Origin: Neurospora tetraspora | Lineage: Eukaryota; Ascomycota; Sordariomycetes; Sordariales; Sordariaceae | Assembly: GCF_033439725.1 (NCBI RefSeq) | Contig: NW_026944384.1 | Coordinates: 3,038,001-3,102,000 of the forward strand | Length of the DNA: 64,000 bases | Reading direction: 5' to 3' | In this document: positions 1-11,079 of the stretch, in pieces | Position numbering within the stretch: the first letter of the stretch is position 1 | Layout: each line of letters starts with the position of its first letter | Position numbers and translations under genes: made by a program | The notes under the pieces: model-generated | Seen by the model: the letters and a program-made list of their open reading frames with translations, nothing else | Database searches by the model: none | Told to the model about the DNA's origin: nothing

Positions 1-1088
1 TGGGCGCAAGACTGGATGCTCAAGATGATATCGACTTTGAGCTCATTGTCCGTTCCGTGGCAGAAGGCAGATGTGCCGTGGCTGTTGATCTGTTACACCT
101 TCGAGCGTACACAAACTTCAACACGGAGAGACTCGGCTACCTCCTGCACGCCGCGCTGACTCCAGCAGCCTTACATGCCTCTAGCTTTGAGGATGTCTCA
201 ATTGCCAACCTGTCCGATGCAAGCTACAGCCGGCGATCTGTTTTACTTCACAGGAGATACTGGGCCTCCTACGACAGCGGCTGGCACAAATCCCCAAACG
301 ATAGTGACATGGACTCACCGAAGCGACAGGAGCTTGTACGGCTCCTTGTCAAAGACTATGGAGTCGACGTCAATAGTTTCCTACCCAGTATCGCTGAGAC
401 ACCTGTCACGCTCCTGGCTCTCTGCAATGCCAGTTCGTCCGACATGCTCCGTTGCCTCATTGACGTTGGTGCAGATATCACCAAGGCCAACGGCAATGGG
501 GAGACCGCGATTCACTGTGCAATGAGATTATATGCCAGCGATTGGAAGCTCCTCGACCAATTAGCAGATTACAGTTTGGATCCTTTGAGTGAGTTGGATC
601 ACGGCGGCGTTGATAGTAGTCCGGACAGCATGCTGTGCTCTCTTCTGGCAGCCTGGCCTGCCGACAAGTTCAACGCGGTCAACAAGGACGGCATCGATGT
701 TTTGAAATGCATCTTTGACTCAGTCTTTTGGAAAGACCGTCGTTACATCGACCTGGCCAACTTGCTCAACAACCCGGCCAATTACGGGGGTGTCGTACCG
801 TGTAGGACACCTCCAGGCGTGGGAATCATTGAGAAGACCATGCGGTTACAGTTCGTTGAGTCCTTGTTCAGTGGGTATCAATCGCGACCTTCTGGATCGG
901 CAGATGATATCGACTGGGGATGGGGATGGAGCGCAGAGAAAGAGGAGGTTCGCAAGGCCGTCATTGCGAAACTGACAGAGCTTCGCCGAAAGTTGAGGAT
1001 GGCGGCCGCAGAAACGCGGGTGATGGGAGGGTTTCACACATATGCCAACTTCTCTGGCAAGAAAAGTGGAAGACTCCCAAAATGGTAG
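1..1088 (+). CDS. Ankyrin-repeat protein, C-terminal part (5' end outside window)
   Basis: The reading frame is open from base 3 and stops with TAG at 1086-1088, so the start lies upstream of the window. The visible 362 or so residues contain ankyrin-like helices: a segment with LIVRSVAEGRCAVAVDLL near the start and a clearer repeat around ALCNASSSDMLRCLIDVGAD followed by GETAIHCAM. The rest is less regular, ending in a basic tail. Ankyrin repeats are protein-binding scaffolds; no catalytic domain is visible, so no specific function can be given. No intron is needed in the visible part. Two other ankyrin-type genes lie in this window (7618 and 62324). An internal GTG at 57 is not a real start. 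Identity as an ankyrin protein is fairly sure; partner and role are unknown. Confidence 0.75.
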   Translation, partial: GARLDAQDDIDFELIVRSVAEGRCAVAVDLLHLRAYTNFNTERLGYLLHAALTPAALHASSFEDVSIANLSDASYSRRSVLLHRRYWASYDSGWHKSPNDSDMDSPKRQELVRLLVKDYGVDVNSFLPSIAETPVTLLALCNASSSDMLRCLIDVGADITKANGNGETAIHCAMRLYASDWKLLDQLADYSLDPLSELDHGGVDSSPDSMLCSLLAAWPADKFNAVNKDGIDVLKCIFDSVFWKDRRYIDLANLLNNPANYGGVVPCRTPPGVGIIEKTMRLQFVESLFSGYQSRPSGSADDIDWGWGWSAEKEEVRKAVIAKLTELRRKLRMAAAETRVMGGFHTYANFSGKKSGRLPKW

Positions 1089-1856
1089 AGTGAAGGGGCG
1101 CCGTCCGGGAAGATCTGGAAGGGTTGCAGCAATGGGGTTCATGGCAGGCAATTGGGTAGCTCCAGCTCAGTCAGGTACCGTAGTGGGAAAATGTGTGAGG
1201 CGGCTATCGCTCCCAACGCTGATAGGGGTAGAAGCGACAGTTGAATTAGTAGCGATAGTTGACTTCTCACTAATAACCCTAACCCTGACTACCTTGAACT
1301 TCGTATATCAATTCCGAACCACTAAACTCCCCTAATATTGTCCCAGAGCATTGCATTGCCTTGGCCTCTCTTAGAGCAATGTAATGCCTTGGCTATCCAC
1401 TAAAGTAATGGGAGTAATGAAAAAGAGTAATAAAAAGAGCAATGAAGAGAGTAATAAAGAGAGTAATGAAGAGAGTAATGAAGAGAGCAATGAAAAGAGA
1501 AACTATTGCTCCCGTTGCTCTAGTGGGAAGTCCGTCTTAGGCCAGGATATAGAGATTTTTACAAGTCCCAAATCCTAAATTTCACTATCCGCCCTACTCC
1601 TTCCTAAAAAATTACCACCCGGCTATATTAAAGGAAAGAATTCCCTCGTCTCTTAAACTTTTGGCCAAATAATTAAGTAGTTCTTCGTATAATTTTTCTT
1701 TTAATTCTTATTGTAATTATGACCGTTCGATTCCTAGTTGTGATATTTTCCTCTTAAATTCTTGATTTCAACTTTTCAATGTCCAAGTCCACTTCTAGTA
1801 GAACAAGTAAACCACTATAAGTAAAAAAGTGACCTCCTAAGAGAGTAGTTTAGAGA
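1089..1856. other. Intergenic, increasingly AT-rich; no gene seen
   Basis: The stretch between the ankyrin gene and the transposon has no convincing coding sequence. It holds a 12-bp tandem repeat (annotated separately) and two telomere-like units at 1275-1286. From about 1560 it becomes AT-rich and RIP-like up to the target duplication at 1857. Confidence 0.6.
1412..1500. repeat. 12-bp tandem repeat, consensus agagagtaatga
   Basis: About seven imperfect copies of agagagtaatga. The array can be read as a short Asn/Glu/Ser/Lys-rich peptide in one frame, but there is no sign that it is coding. The flanks carry related phrases such as gagcaatgtaatgcc. Confidence 0.85.
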
Positions 1857-1864
1857 TAGAAGAT
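1857..1864 (+). repeat. Left target-site duplication of the MULE (TAGAAGAT)
   Basis: Identical to 5512-5519 and directly abutting the inverted repeat. Confidence 0.85.
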
Positions 1865-1994
1865 GAGCTTGACTTGCCGCACTACCACTTTTGTCTACGC
1901 GCACTATTTTTTTCTTACCACACCATATGACAGCTATTATAATTACAAGCTGTTTTCCCATAGAAATTTTAGTATTTTCAATATTTTAAACATC

Positions 1995-2049
1995 ATGGTG
2001 CACCAAATCACAACATGGTGCGCTAAGTCAAAGGTGGTGCGCCAAATCA
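1995..2049 (+). repeat. Subterminal motif cluster of the MULE, left side (three copies)
   Basis: Three close copies of a motif near ATGGTGCGCCAAATCA lie at 1995-2010, 2015-2030 and 2034-2049. The same motif recurs three times at the right end (5449-5464, 5469-5484, 5491-5506) and once, inverted, as the left terminal repeat. Repeated subterminal motifs are often transposase-binding sites; that role is inferred. Confidence 0.7.
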
Positions 2050-3788
2050 TCTAATAATATTTTCTAGTATTAAACATAGGAAAGTAATAATCTTATAATA
2101 TTTACATAGTATTGAGGCTCTATTTGAGGCTTTGCTAAAGTTCTATACGGCTTTATGCAGCTCTATAAGGTTCAATTGAACTTCTTACTTGTCGTTCATA
2201 ACTACAAGATTTAATTTATTACCCGGCTATACTTTACGTAGATTAGGGTCCTTTGCGTAATCGTTTAATAGGTACGTTTAGCGCTCTTCCTTATTTGTAG
2301 CCTCCTTTTCCTTCTTTCTAATTATAATTCGCTTCTTCTATTCCGCTATAGCGTAATTTAGAGTAGTAAAGTGCTCCTTTTTAATATTATTAACGTCGAT
2401 AATAGAGTTTAATAGTAAATTTAGTAGAGAGCCTAGTTTTAGAGAGCCCGGTTTTAGCTCTAGAGTAAGGCGTTTATGGGAGGAGGCAGCTAGAGCCCTC
2501 TTTACTTTATTTAATCCCTTTAATCTACCCCTTTTATATTATAGCGGCTAATTTGACTACTAAATATTATTACTAATAATAATATAATTTTGCTCGCTAG
2601 CCTCCTTACTAACCTCTTTGTTAATTATATTTATTACTTCTAAATTAGGCCTAAATATTGCAATACGAAAATAAATACGTTTTATACTATTAGAAATACG
2701 CCTACTTCTCCTAATTCGAACTACCCCGCGGGGGCCTCGAACTACTTCGCTAGGGACGACGGCCTTATTACTAAAGGGACTATACTAATTCTTTAGCCTT
2801 TCTTTAAGTACTATTCTAATCGTAGAGACGACGCGGAGGTATTAATTTTATACGTCCTATATTAGAATTAATATAGCGATAGCATTTAGAAGAGAAATAA
2901 GAAAATATTATTTACTATTACCTCCTTTAAGTATTAGAAGGGGTAATAATTATCCTTATTAATTAACGCCTTTTAGTGCTCTCTTTATTATATCGTTATA
3001 ATAATTTATAAATATAAAGTAACCCCTATTAAATTCTAAAAATACTTCTATATAAAATAAGGTTTTAAAAGTAAGGATTATTATTTAATCATATAATACA
3101 TAAAGCCTTCCTATATTACTTTACAAATAAATTTAACCCCCAACTAGTAATTTAAAGTTTGTAATTACCTAGCCAATTACCTGCTTATAGATATTTACGG
3201 CGGATTTGGGCATTAAAGGTAGTAATACTTTCTTTAAACGAATTATACCGCTTATCGACGACTACCTTAATAATATAAAATACCTTATCGAACCCCGTAC
3301 GCATTAATAATCCTTCTACTTTAATACTAGCGTTAATCGATTCGTTTAGTAAAAGTATTTTATAATTAAAATTAGGGAGTTAGTTAATATAGTAATTAGC
3401 CTACTTTCTCTTATAAAATATAAATTCGTCGTCGATATATTAAAATGGTTTTAATTAAGTTTCTTCAAAATTAATATTAATAAGTCGCTTAGCTTTAATA
3501 AAATCGGTTAGATTGTTACTAAATATTATATATTACTAGTATATAAAGAAGGCGGTCTTCGTTTACATTACCTAAGTAGGTAGGGAATTTGTTTTAACTT
3601 TCGTTCTAATAGCGGTACGTACTTTCTAATACTTTCGCTAGAATATTTTAAAATTTATAGCATTTTTATTATCGACGACGTATAGCTCACCATCCTTATT
3701 ATTATTAGAATCGTTATTATTACTTTATTAAGGCTAAGTAAATTAGGGTGGTTAAGAGGAGGAAGGTTAGGAGGGTTATAATTAGGAC

Positions 3789-3880
3789 CCGCCGCGCCTT
3801 TATTATTTTTAAGAGCCGCGCCTTCTTTAGGAGCCGTACCCTCTCTAAAAGCCGCGCCTTTTCTAAGAGCTACGCCTTTA
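3789..3880 (-). repeat. Imperfect tandem repeat inside the MULE coding region
   Basis: About five copies of an 18-22-bp unit around taagagccgcgccttttc. On the minus strand, in frame with the transposase remnant, it reads as repeated KGAA/EGAA phrases. It is GC-richer than its surroundings and poor in stops, which produces an open frame on the plus strand as a by-product. Confidence 0.6.
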
Positions 3881-5511
3881 CTAACTATTCTTCGTTACTT
3901 TCTTTACTACTTTATCTATTTTCTAATACTTCTTAATAGTAATAATAACGTTATTATTAAAATATTATATATACTATTACTACTATTTACCTTCTAAGGC
4001 GGCGTTTAGCGTAATAATAAACTAAGGGTCGCTATTTATAATAAGCATATTAAAGAATAAGACCTTTATTTCGAATAATACGTCGTATAATTATTCGAAG
4101 TATTATTTGAAGCCCCCTTCTTCTTACTTATTATTAATTAAATATTAAAAGACGGGAATAATAGTATATATAAACGTAAGGATAATTCCTATAATTAGCG
4201 GCTTATAAAATTAATTAGTTTTATAGGTCGTATCGATTATTAAAACGTAGGGGAATCACTTCTAAAACTTCTATTACTTCTTAAGGACTTAGAAGGCGGT
4301 ATAAAATATTTTATAGTTATTACCTTTGAAATCAACTTTAATATAGGCTATTATCTTTTCACTCTAATTAAAGCGTAATTCTTCGTTTAATATCTATACA
4401 AAGTTTTAAATATTAATATAACTAGCTTTTTATTTTTTGCAGGCATAGTAACGCATATTAAAATAATCCTTCGAAGTAAATAAGAGTTCTAGATACTTTC
4501 GTTCTATAAATTGCTTTATAATATAGATGGCTAATTCTCTCTATATAAATAAACTATAAATATATTCCTCTTACGCGTCTATAATAACTAGGCGATATTT
4601 GGCAAAGGCAGTTATTAAGGCGGCGGGGGGGTAGTTATAGTATTCAAAGTTAATAGGGGTAATTATAAATATATTATCGCTAACGCGCTTAAGGGATAAG
4701 CGGAAGGAATAATACTATATAGTCTTCTTAGAGCCGTAGTAATAATAGCGACGCTCCTTAAGTATAGGATAAGTACGGCGTTCAATATACTCGTATTATA
4801 TCTTAATACTCGTAAGGATATTAGTACCGTTAGCGAAGCGAAAGTGTTATTTAATTAACCCCATCTAATAACGGATATTGAAATCGTAGAAGGCCGCTTA
4901 CATCGTCGAGCTTATTATAGCGCTTATAGAAAAGAATTAGTCGTTTAGATTTATAAACTAAATTAGTTCGTCGATAGGAGTAGTAGTAGCGGTCTCTTCC
5001 TCCTCTTCTTTAATACTAAGGGTATCGCTTTCGTTATTATTAACAGCGGGATTATTAGAAACATCGTTATTACTAGAAGTATTATTAAAAGAAGAATTAG
5101 GGAAACGGTCACTATCGCTAGCGGTATAGTAATTAGCTATAAAAGAAGCTTGAAATAATTACAATACTATAGAAATATAAGTAATTAAATACAATTAAAC
5201 ATAAAGAACGAAGGTCTTACTATTAATTATTTAATTAAGCGCAATCGATTTGGGAGGTATAATACAGTTGTATAGCGATATAGCTATATAGAAATATAGC
5301 CTTGACTGTGCGGGAATTATTGTGTGTTAAAATCGCCAAGTTTTTTTGGCATACGGTTGAATGTTTAAAACATTTTACGGGCGGGTTTTACTATACAAAA
5401 CGGGGGGTTTTACATGTCAGCTGTCATCGGCTGTCGTGTGGGGCAAATATGGTGCGGGAAGTCATTTTAGGGTGCGCGTAGACAAAAGGGGTGGTGCGGC
5501 AAGTTAAGCTC

Positions 5512-5519
5512 TAGAAGAT
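5512..5519 (+). repeat. Right target-site duplication of the MULE (TAGAAGAT)
   Basis: Identical to 1857-1864 and directly abutting the right inverted repeat, which fixes the element end at 5511. Confidence 0.85.
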
Positions 5520-7617
5520 AGGGGGGATAGGAAGCCGGAACTTTTTTTTTTTACTTGCCGGGGCCAACTATCGCAGCTGATCCAACTGTCGCTGCTGTTA
5601 TTCCTGCCGCATATTTTATAGTTGCTACTGCTATATAACAGCCCCAGTCGCCCTGCACAGGCCTCCGCTTTGGTAGTTAATGAAGAATGGTATCTCTTGA
5701 AGTCAAAGTTCAATGCCTCGTGATCTTTGTGAATAGTGAAAGCAATACACCAACGTCAATGCCACCCTGACGCTCGTCCACTTCCACCAGCCGACACATC
5801 TACAAGGGAAAGCAATATGGATCAGAGGACAGTGAATTACCCGAACAACATGGGGCCCTGCTGACTGCCCTGCTCTTCCAGCCCACAATGCCATAATTGC
5901 TTATAGTCTCCGTCAGCCATGGTCCATGAAGGCTTGTTTTCTGGCCAATCCAGCAGAACAGAGTTCAACAAGCCATCCACGCTGTTGCCTTGTTCTCACA
6001 GTTATAATCACGAAATTGGTGCCTTTGCATACGAGGAGAAAGGCCGAAAAGTTTAATGGACAAAGGCGAGGCAATGCGATGGTTTGAGCCAGAACCAAAT
6101 AATGATAAGAAAACCAACGGTTGGTGAGGAGCGAATTATCGAATATCTTCTCTGGAAGTTGTATCACGTACATGGAATCTCCACGACGGCCAATTGATGG
6201 GTCTCCAGCGGCACTTGCATCCGAGTTTGGCTACTTGATGAAGCGAAACTGGCAGATCGGTGTAAGTACTCCTTCATATCCAGACGAGTACCCAGCAACG
6301 CGATCAAGTAATTGAAGGGGACCAGGCATTCTCGCTCCGGCACTGGTGCGGACAGTGTCCTGACTCCCGCGGGGCTAGCTAGAGGTATTTTACCGGCGGA
6401 AGTACGTACGGACTATGGTTGAAGTGTCAGTTTAGTTCACTTTTCCCCGAATAACGCGTTTTGCTTGGACGACAGCCGTCGTATGACCGGGACAGAGGTG
6501 AACCTGCATATACTCCCCTAAGACCGTTGCAACTTTTCCAAGCGATTTGAGACGCAAAGCCAGAGTTAGAACGAAATATCGGGCGCGTAGTAGGTATTTG
6601 ATGAACAACCTACACTCAAAGAAAGGTGCTTGCCACGGGTGTGTTTGTTCCAAGTTGGAGTAATCTTGTAAAAGCGAAGAGGAACACGTCCATCTCCATA
6701 CGTGAGCCCTTTGGCATCCGCCTGAATCCGTTTACAAGATGTTGCTGAAGCAGGTGAGAATTGAATAGGACGATGAGAGAGTCTACTGGCGGTTTCCAGA
6801 CCGAGAGAAGTCATCAAAGGATGTTGCTAAGGGTAAGATGGCCAAATGACAACATGGTCTAAAAGAGATAGTGCAAACAGGGGCAACGTAGTCAAATTCC
6901 ATAAAATCGGACCGTGAAAGCGGAGCTCATACTGCGATTATGGTGGTGTGAAAGACCTCCGACAACTCCCTATGATACCGTACCTTGCATGTTCCAAACC
7001 TGAATCCAGCATGGAAAATTAAACCATCAAGAGGTTTGGTCGTTGGATCTAGGAGAGCCGTCTAAAACTTCCCGTCGAAGTCTGTGCGATACCCCGCTGC
7101 CTGTCGGTCGACCCTTCCTTGACCACTGCCGGTTCTGCTAGGAAACGCAGTGACGATTCACGGGACCGGCACTGGTCCGATAGCCAGCTCACTGGCAGCG
7201 GGCAAATAGTTCACGTGCTTAGAGACACGGGAAGAGCCATTCACTCACTGCCAGCGGGATCGTAATATAAGTCCACATGTTGCTGGTCCTTCCGCCTCAA
7301 TCTTTCTCCTCTCCCCATTCGCCCTCATCTTTCTCCCCATCTTTCACTCCTGGTCTTCCATCCTCGCACCCCAGTAATTATTGCTGGAAGCGACGACCGA
7401 CTGCAGTCTTGGGATCACCAAGGCGAATGACCTCATCGTCGTCATCACTATCACTTGCTATTCCCCCTCACTTGGAAGGCAAGACCAGCCCATCGCCGTA
7501 ATCACTCCTCGGTCAGTATTCTGGGGGACTACCCGCTCACTGAAAAGCTTTTGAGACACAGCTAAACAGATGTCTTTTTGCAGATACCCCCGACTCAGTA
7601 CACAACCCATCTCCAAA
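5520..7617. other. Intergenic region upstream of the F-box/ankyrin gene
   Basis: Normal base composition resumes right after the transposon. No convincing gene is seen in 5520-7270. From about 7280 the plus strand is rich in CT runs, as in fungal promoters and leaders. A leader intron may end at about 7583 (ttttgcag), which would remove the ATG at 7570. Confidence 0.55.
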
Positions 7618-10008
7618 ATGTCTTCGTCTGCTGAGCAAGCTCTCACACTCCCGCCGACGGTACAGCCACGGACACTTCTCGACCTCCCCCCCGAAGTAAT
7701 GCGCATGGTTGCGGATCATCTCAAGGATTCAGAGTTGAACTCTCTGGCTCGGACATGCAATGCGAACTACACCAAATGCAATTGGGAGCTATACAGGAGG
7801 GATTCCAAATCCCTCAACCCCCAAGCCTTGCTCTGGGGTGTGTTCAATAACCGAATTCGCCCCATGGAGTTCGCAATCGGCCAATATAAAGCTGACATCA
7901 ATCAAGTCTTTATCTGGCCCCCCAAGTCGCGCCTTTTTAAAGAAAGGGTCGACGAATGTGCAGTTGCAAACGGAGTGGATGTTACTACAACCCATATCGG
8001 ACGGATGTCTTTTCGCGGCTCTGACGACATTGGCTTCTCTAGATGGCACTACATGGACGGAACAACAGGTTTTCGAAGGGAAAGGTCGCCCTGGACGGCT
8101 CTGCACTTCGCTGCCGTGTTCAACCAAGTCGAAGCTACCAAGTTTCTCCTCCAACACGGAGCCGATGTCAAGGCCGTCTGCCCCAGAGACGGCTACTTTG
8201 TCCTCGCAGATGTCAATGATCCACTCCCACGCCCCCCTCTCTTCACAGCGCTTAAGACGAAAAGTGAGGATGTCGCTGAGGTTCTTTTGAGCCATGGTGC
8301 CTCGCCTCTGTGGGCTCCTCCCGGTACCGGCAGGCACGCGAAGGAGACAGCCTTGTATTTGGCAGCTCATCTCGGTATGTGGAAGCTCCTGGAGCTCATT
8401 GTCCGCGCGGGAGTGGATGTCAACGCGGGTTGTCATGTTGATGATGTACCCAGATGGTCAACGGACCCTGCTGGAAAGTCCATCCTTCGAAAGCTGTGTT
8501 ACAATCCGCGAAAGCCCACAGAGAAGGTAATCACCGAGCTCGTCAGGTTGGGCGCGAAAGCAACTGTACGAGAAATTCCAGGACGGACGAACATGGTTCA
8601 CCTCCTCCTTCAACTCATCACAGGTACTGGACAAGGCAGAGCGACCGAGCCTGATTGGCCCCTCGCAAGCATCCTGCTAAGGACAGGAGCCTGTGACGGG
8701 ACACTGGAGGAAATCGAGGTTCTAGCAGCGATCCAGCTAACCTTGTTTCCGAGGAACTGTCCCTACACCCCGAACCTCACCAGGCACACTCTCTCCATGT
8801 CCAATCTCACGTATTTGAACAAAAATCCCCGTGCATACTCGATCAAGGCATGCCTGGTCGGAACCCGATGCAAATGCAAGGAGCTTAAAGACCGGTACCC
8901 CGAGAATGAGCCGATAAACGGGAGGAAATGGCAGACCGAGCTGCTCCAAGAGCTCGTGAATTTCCAAGTCCGTTTTTATGGTCGGGAGAGGCTTGATGCC
9001 GCGTTACCCTTTCTCACTGAGACCGTGCTAACGTTGTTAGCGCGTCACCGGCATCGGAACACAGTCGCTCTGGACATTTGGCTTGAGTTAATGCCGGACG
9101 ACCACAAGACCAAAGTCGTCAATGTTCGACGCCAGACTGCTCTGCATATCGCCCTGAATATCGATAGCTTCGACGAAAAGCTATGGTACGTTGAGGGCAA
9201 GCCTACAAAGGATATCGACAGAGCCTTCGATCAACAGCATGATGTCCTCTTTTACCTCCTCGAGCGATGTACATCCGAAGAGCTGCTGGCCCAGGATGTC
9301 AAGAAGTGCACCCCGTTGCAGCTTCTTCTAGGCGCACTCTACTGGGGCCAAGATGAAGAGTACTACAGCGACTACGGCGCGGACCTTGCTGGCCCTGGCA
9401 ACAAGCCTCTTGAACCCTTTTCCGAGGACGTTTGGGCCAGGAAGTGTTTGGCATTCGTCGAGAGGATGCTAACGGAGATCCCTGAAATGTCAGACTCTGT
9501 CTATTGGCGAGTTGTTGGGGAGCTTCACTGGCGTCGCTGGGAGCTTAGCTGCGAGTCCGGCCTCATCTATCTGGGCAGAACGGGAGGCCGAGGGAGGGTG
9601 CCACACTATTTTCCGAGTTTCAAACCTAGAGATGGGGAGGTGAAACGTCCAATCCCTCAGAACTCTCCCTTATTGCCCACACCAGCTAAAACTACAACGG
9701 CAGCAGAGTCCGCACCGCCTGCTGAATCTACACAAGCAGAAGAGCCCATGCCGCCAGCAGAGGCTACGCAGCCAGTAGAGCTGCCAACCAGGCCAGACAA
9801 GCACGCTCTACCAGACGAGCCGGTGGCGCCGGAAAAGCGACAACGGACAACGGAGTCCCAGGCAACGGCAGAGAACACCACCACCGATCATTCTGTGGCA
9901 GAACAGCCGCATGCGTCGCCGTCGACACCAGTCTCTTGGGATGATCTTGACTTCGAAACGTTAATGGAGAACGTCCAAGAGGAGTACCACAACGCCTGGT
10001 CAAATTAA
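7618..10008 (+). CDS. F-box-like and ankyrin-repeat protein
   Basis: A 796-residue single-exon protein. Residues about 20-60 (LLDLPPEVMRMVADHL then LNSLARTCNANY) resemble an F-box, the part that binds Skp1 in SCF ubiquitin ligases. Residues about 158-290 hold ankyrin repeats, for example ALHFAAVFNQVEATKFLLQH and YLAAHLGMWKLLELIVRAG, likely for substrate binding. The middle is diverged, and the last 150 residues are a Pro/Ala/Glu/Thr-rich disordered tail with a basic patch (EKRQR). I chose the ATG at 7618 over the in-frame one at 7570 because 7618 has an A at -3 and 7570 lies next to a likely intron acceptor. The domain pair is seen in large fungal families; a role as a ubiquitin-ligase adaptor is inferred. 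The substrate is unknown. Confidence 0.85.
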   Translation: MSSSAEQALTLPPTVQPRTLLDLPPEVMRMVADHLKDSELNSLARTCNANYTKCNWELYRRDSKSLNPQALLWGVFNNRIRPMEFAIGQYKADINQVFIWPPKSRLFKERVDECAVANGVDVTTTHIGRMSFRGSDDIGFSRWHYMDGTTGFRRERSPWTALHFAAVFNQVEATKFLLQHGADVKAVCPRDGYFVLADVNDPLPRPPLFTALKTKSEDVAEVLLSHGASPLWAPPGTGRHAKETALYLAAHLGMWKLLELIVRAGVDVNAGCHVDDVPRWSTDPAGKSILRKLCYNPRKPTEKVITELVRLGAKATVREIPGRTNMVHLLLQLITGTGQGRATEPDWPLASILLRTGACDGTLEEIEVLAAIQLTLFPRNCPYTPNLTRHTLSMSNLTYLNKNPRAYSIKACLVGTRCKCKELKDRYPENEPINGRKWQTELLQELVNFQVRFYGRERLDAALPFLTETVLTLLARHRHRNTVALDIWLELMPDDHKTKVVNVRRQTALHIALNIDSFDEKLWYVEGKPTKDIDRAFDQQHDVLFYLLERCTSEELLAQDVKKCTPLQLLLGALYWGQDEEYYSDYGADLAGPGNKPLEPFSEDVWARKCLAFVERMLTEIPEMSDSVYWRVVGELHWRRWELSCESGLIYLGRTGGRGRVPHYFPSFKPRDGEVKRPIPQNSPLLPTPAKTTTAAESAPPAESTQAEEPMPPAEATQPVELPTRPDKHALPDEPVAPEKRQRTTESQATAENTTTDHSVAEQPHASPSTPVSWDDLDFETLMENVQEEYHNAWSN

Positions 10009-10238
10009 GTGTGTGAGGGCAAAGGAAAAACGGTGATTGAACTTCCTGTTGGGTTATGTATTGTTTTTGGGGCTGGCTTGGCAATTGGTTGAGGAAGTAC
10101 TGATGAAACTCGGAGCAATCCACCTTTTGAAAGGTGGTTTGGATGTTGTTGAAAGGTTGTTCTTTATTATGGAAGGCCTCTTCGAGCCGCGTGCCCAGCA
10201 AAAGTGCTTCCTCAGACATCTCGGCCAGTCCAGAGTTT

Positions 10239-10378
10239 AGAAGAAGAAGGAGGAGAGGAAGAAGAAGGAGGAGAGGAAGAAGAAGGAGGAGAGGAAGAAG
10301 AAGGAGGAGAGGAAGAAGAAGGAGGAGAGGAAGAAGAAGGAGGAGAGGAAGAAGAAGGAGGAGAGGAAGAAGAAGGAA
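10239..10378 (+). repeat. 18-bp purine-only minisatellite downstream of the F-box gene
   Basis: Nearly eight near-identical copies of gaagaagaaggaggagag, about 140 bp of uninterrupted purines on the plus strand. All three plus-strand frames are open through it, coding for Glu/Gly or Arg runs, so the open frames here are artefacts of composition. Confidence 0.9.
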
Positions 10379-11004
10379 GCCAACTTCTCAAGCTTATCGG
10401 CAACATCGGAGCATTACCAGAAGGGTCAACGCACCTCCTCAAGGAAGTCTTTGCCTTGGCTGGCATTCACACGGCTTTCCGTCACAGGCACTCCATTCCA
10501 GTATTTCTACCTAGAGGTAGATTTTCCTGGTTCTGTTCTTCCTCCTTCATTGCTATTACAGAATCAACCCCATGTTTTGTCGTCGTCTTTCCACACGCAC
10601 CTCCGCCAAGCGGCCAGCTAGTCAGCTACTAGCAAGGTTATGGAAGGAGTCCATTCCACTCCCGTGCTTCCTCTTTGAGGCTGACCTTGGAGTCAACAGG
10701 TTTGGCCTGGTTGGTCCTTAGCGGAATCTGTCCCCTTAGCATTCGACCACCCAACGGGCTTTGGCTCTCTCAGCACCATAGAGAGAGCATACCTATGTAA
10801 CAAGAGACTCGTCAAAATGGGGGATGATTTGGGGGAAGAATATGGCATATGCTGTGGGCATTGGTCTAGATAGACAGCTGACCGTAATGACTTAATCTCA
10901 CGTAGAGAAAAAAAAAGATTGAAAACCAGCGTCAATCATTCACCGATTTGAAGTGTTTTAGCATTGCGATTCTTGAAACCCTTTCGCACGTCCCTTGGAG
11001 CGCA

Positions 11005-11079
11005 ATGAGTAACGCTTGTGAGAGGTGCAAGACCAGACAGCACCGCAAATGTGCGAAGCCCCGGTGTAGCTGTGGCTAG
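11005..11079 (+). pseudogene. Possible relic of a Zn(II)2Cys6 DNA-binding domain
   Basis: An ATG at 11005 opens 24 codons that read SNACERCKTRQ then HRKCAKPRCSC before TAG. The start matches the opening of fungal binuclear zinc clusters (ACxxCRxRK) and there are five cysteines, but the spacing of the rest is off (CxxC, then seven residues to the next Cys) and the frame stops at once. No downstream partner exon was recognised. It could be a decayed fragment or chance. Confidence 0.3.

Larger units (their letters stand above)
1865..5511 (-). mobile_element. RIP-decayed Mutator-like (MULE) DNA transposon, 3647 bp
   Basis: The ends form a terminal inverted repeat: 1865 onward starts GAGCTTGACTTGCCGCAC and the reverse complement of the right end starts GAGCTTAACTTGCCGCAC, matching at 37 of the first 40 positions and more loosely beyond. 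The element is flanked by an exact 8-bp duplication TAGAAGAT at 1857-1864 and 5512-5519. The interior is AT-rich with many stops. On the minus strand around 4.25 kb it still reads FPYVLIIDTTYKTN followed by FYKPLIIGI, the first catalytic Asp block of MULE/FAR1-type transposases, then a later block NSDP.FIITLNAAL that resembles the second Asp region. A family assignment of MULE rests on that block; the 8-bp duplication is slightly short for MULEs (usually 8-11) and would also fit hAT, whose motifs I do not see. It is certainly inactive. Confidence 0.8.

Noticed and set aside
1275-1286. Telomere-like repeat (aaccctaaccct)
   Set aside because: Only two units, inside ordinary sequence; easily chance.
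10134-10632. Open frames through the purine minisatellite
   Set aside because: All frames are open because the repeat has no stop codon; the flanking parts look non-coding.
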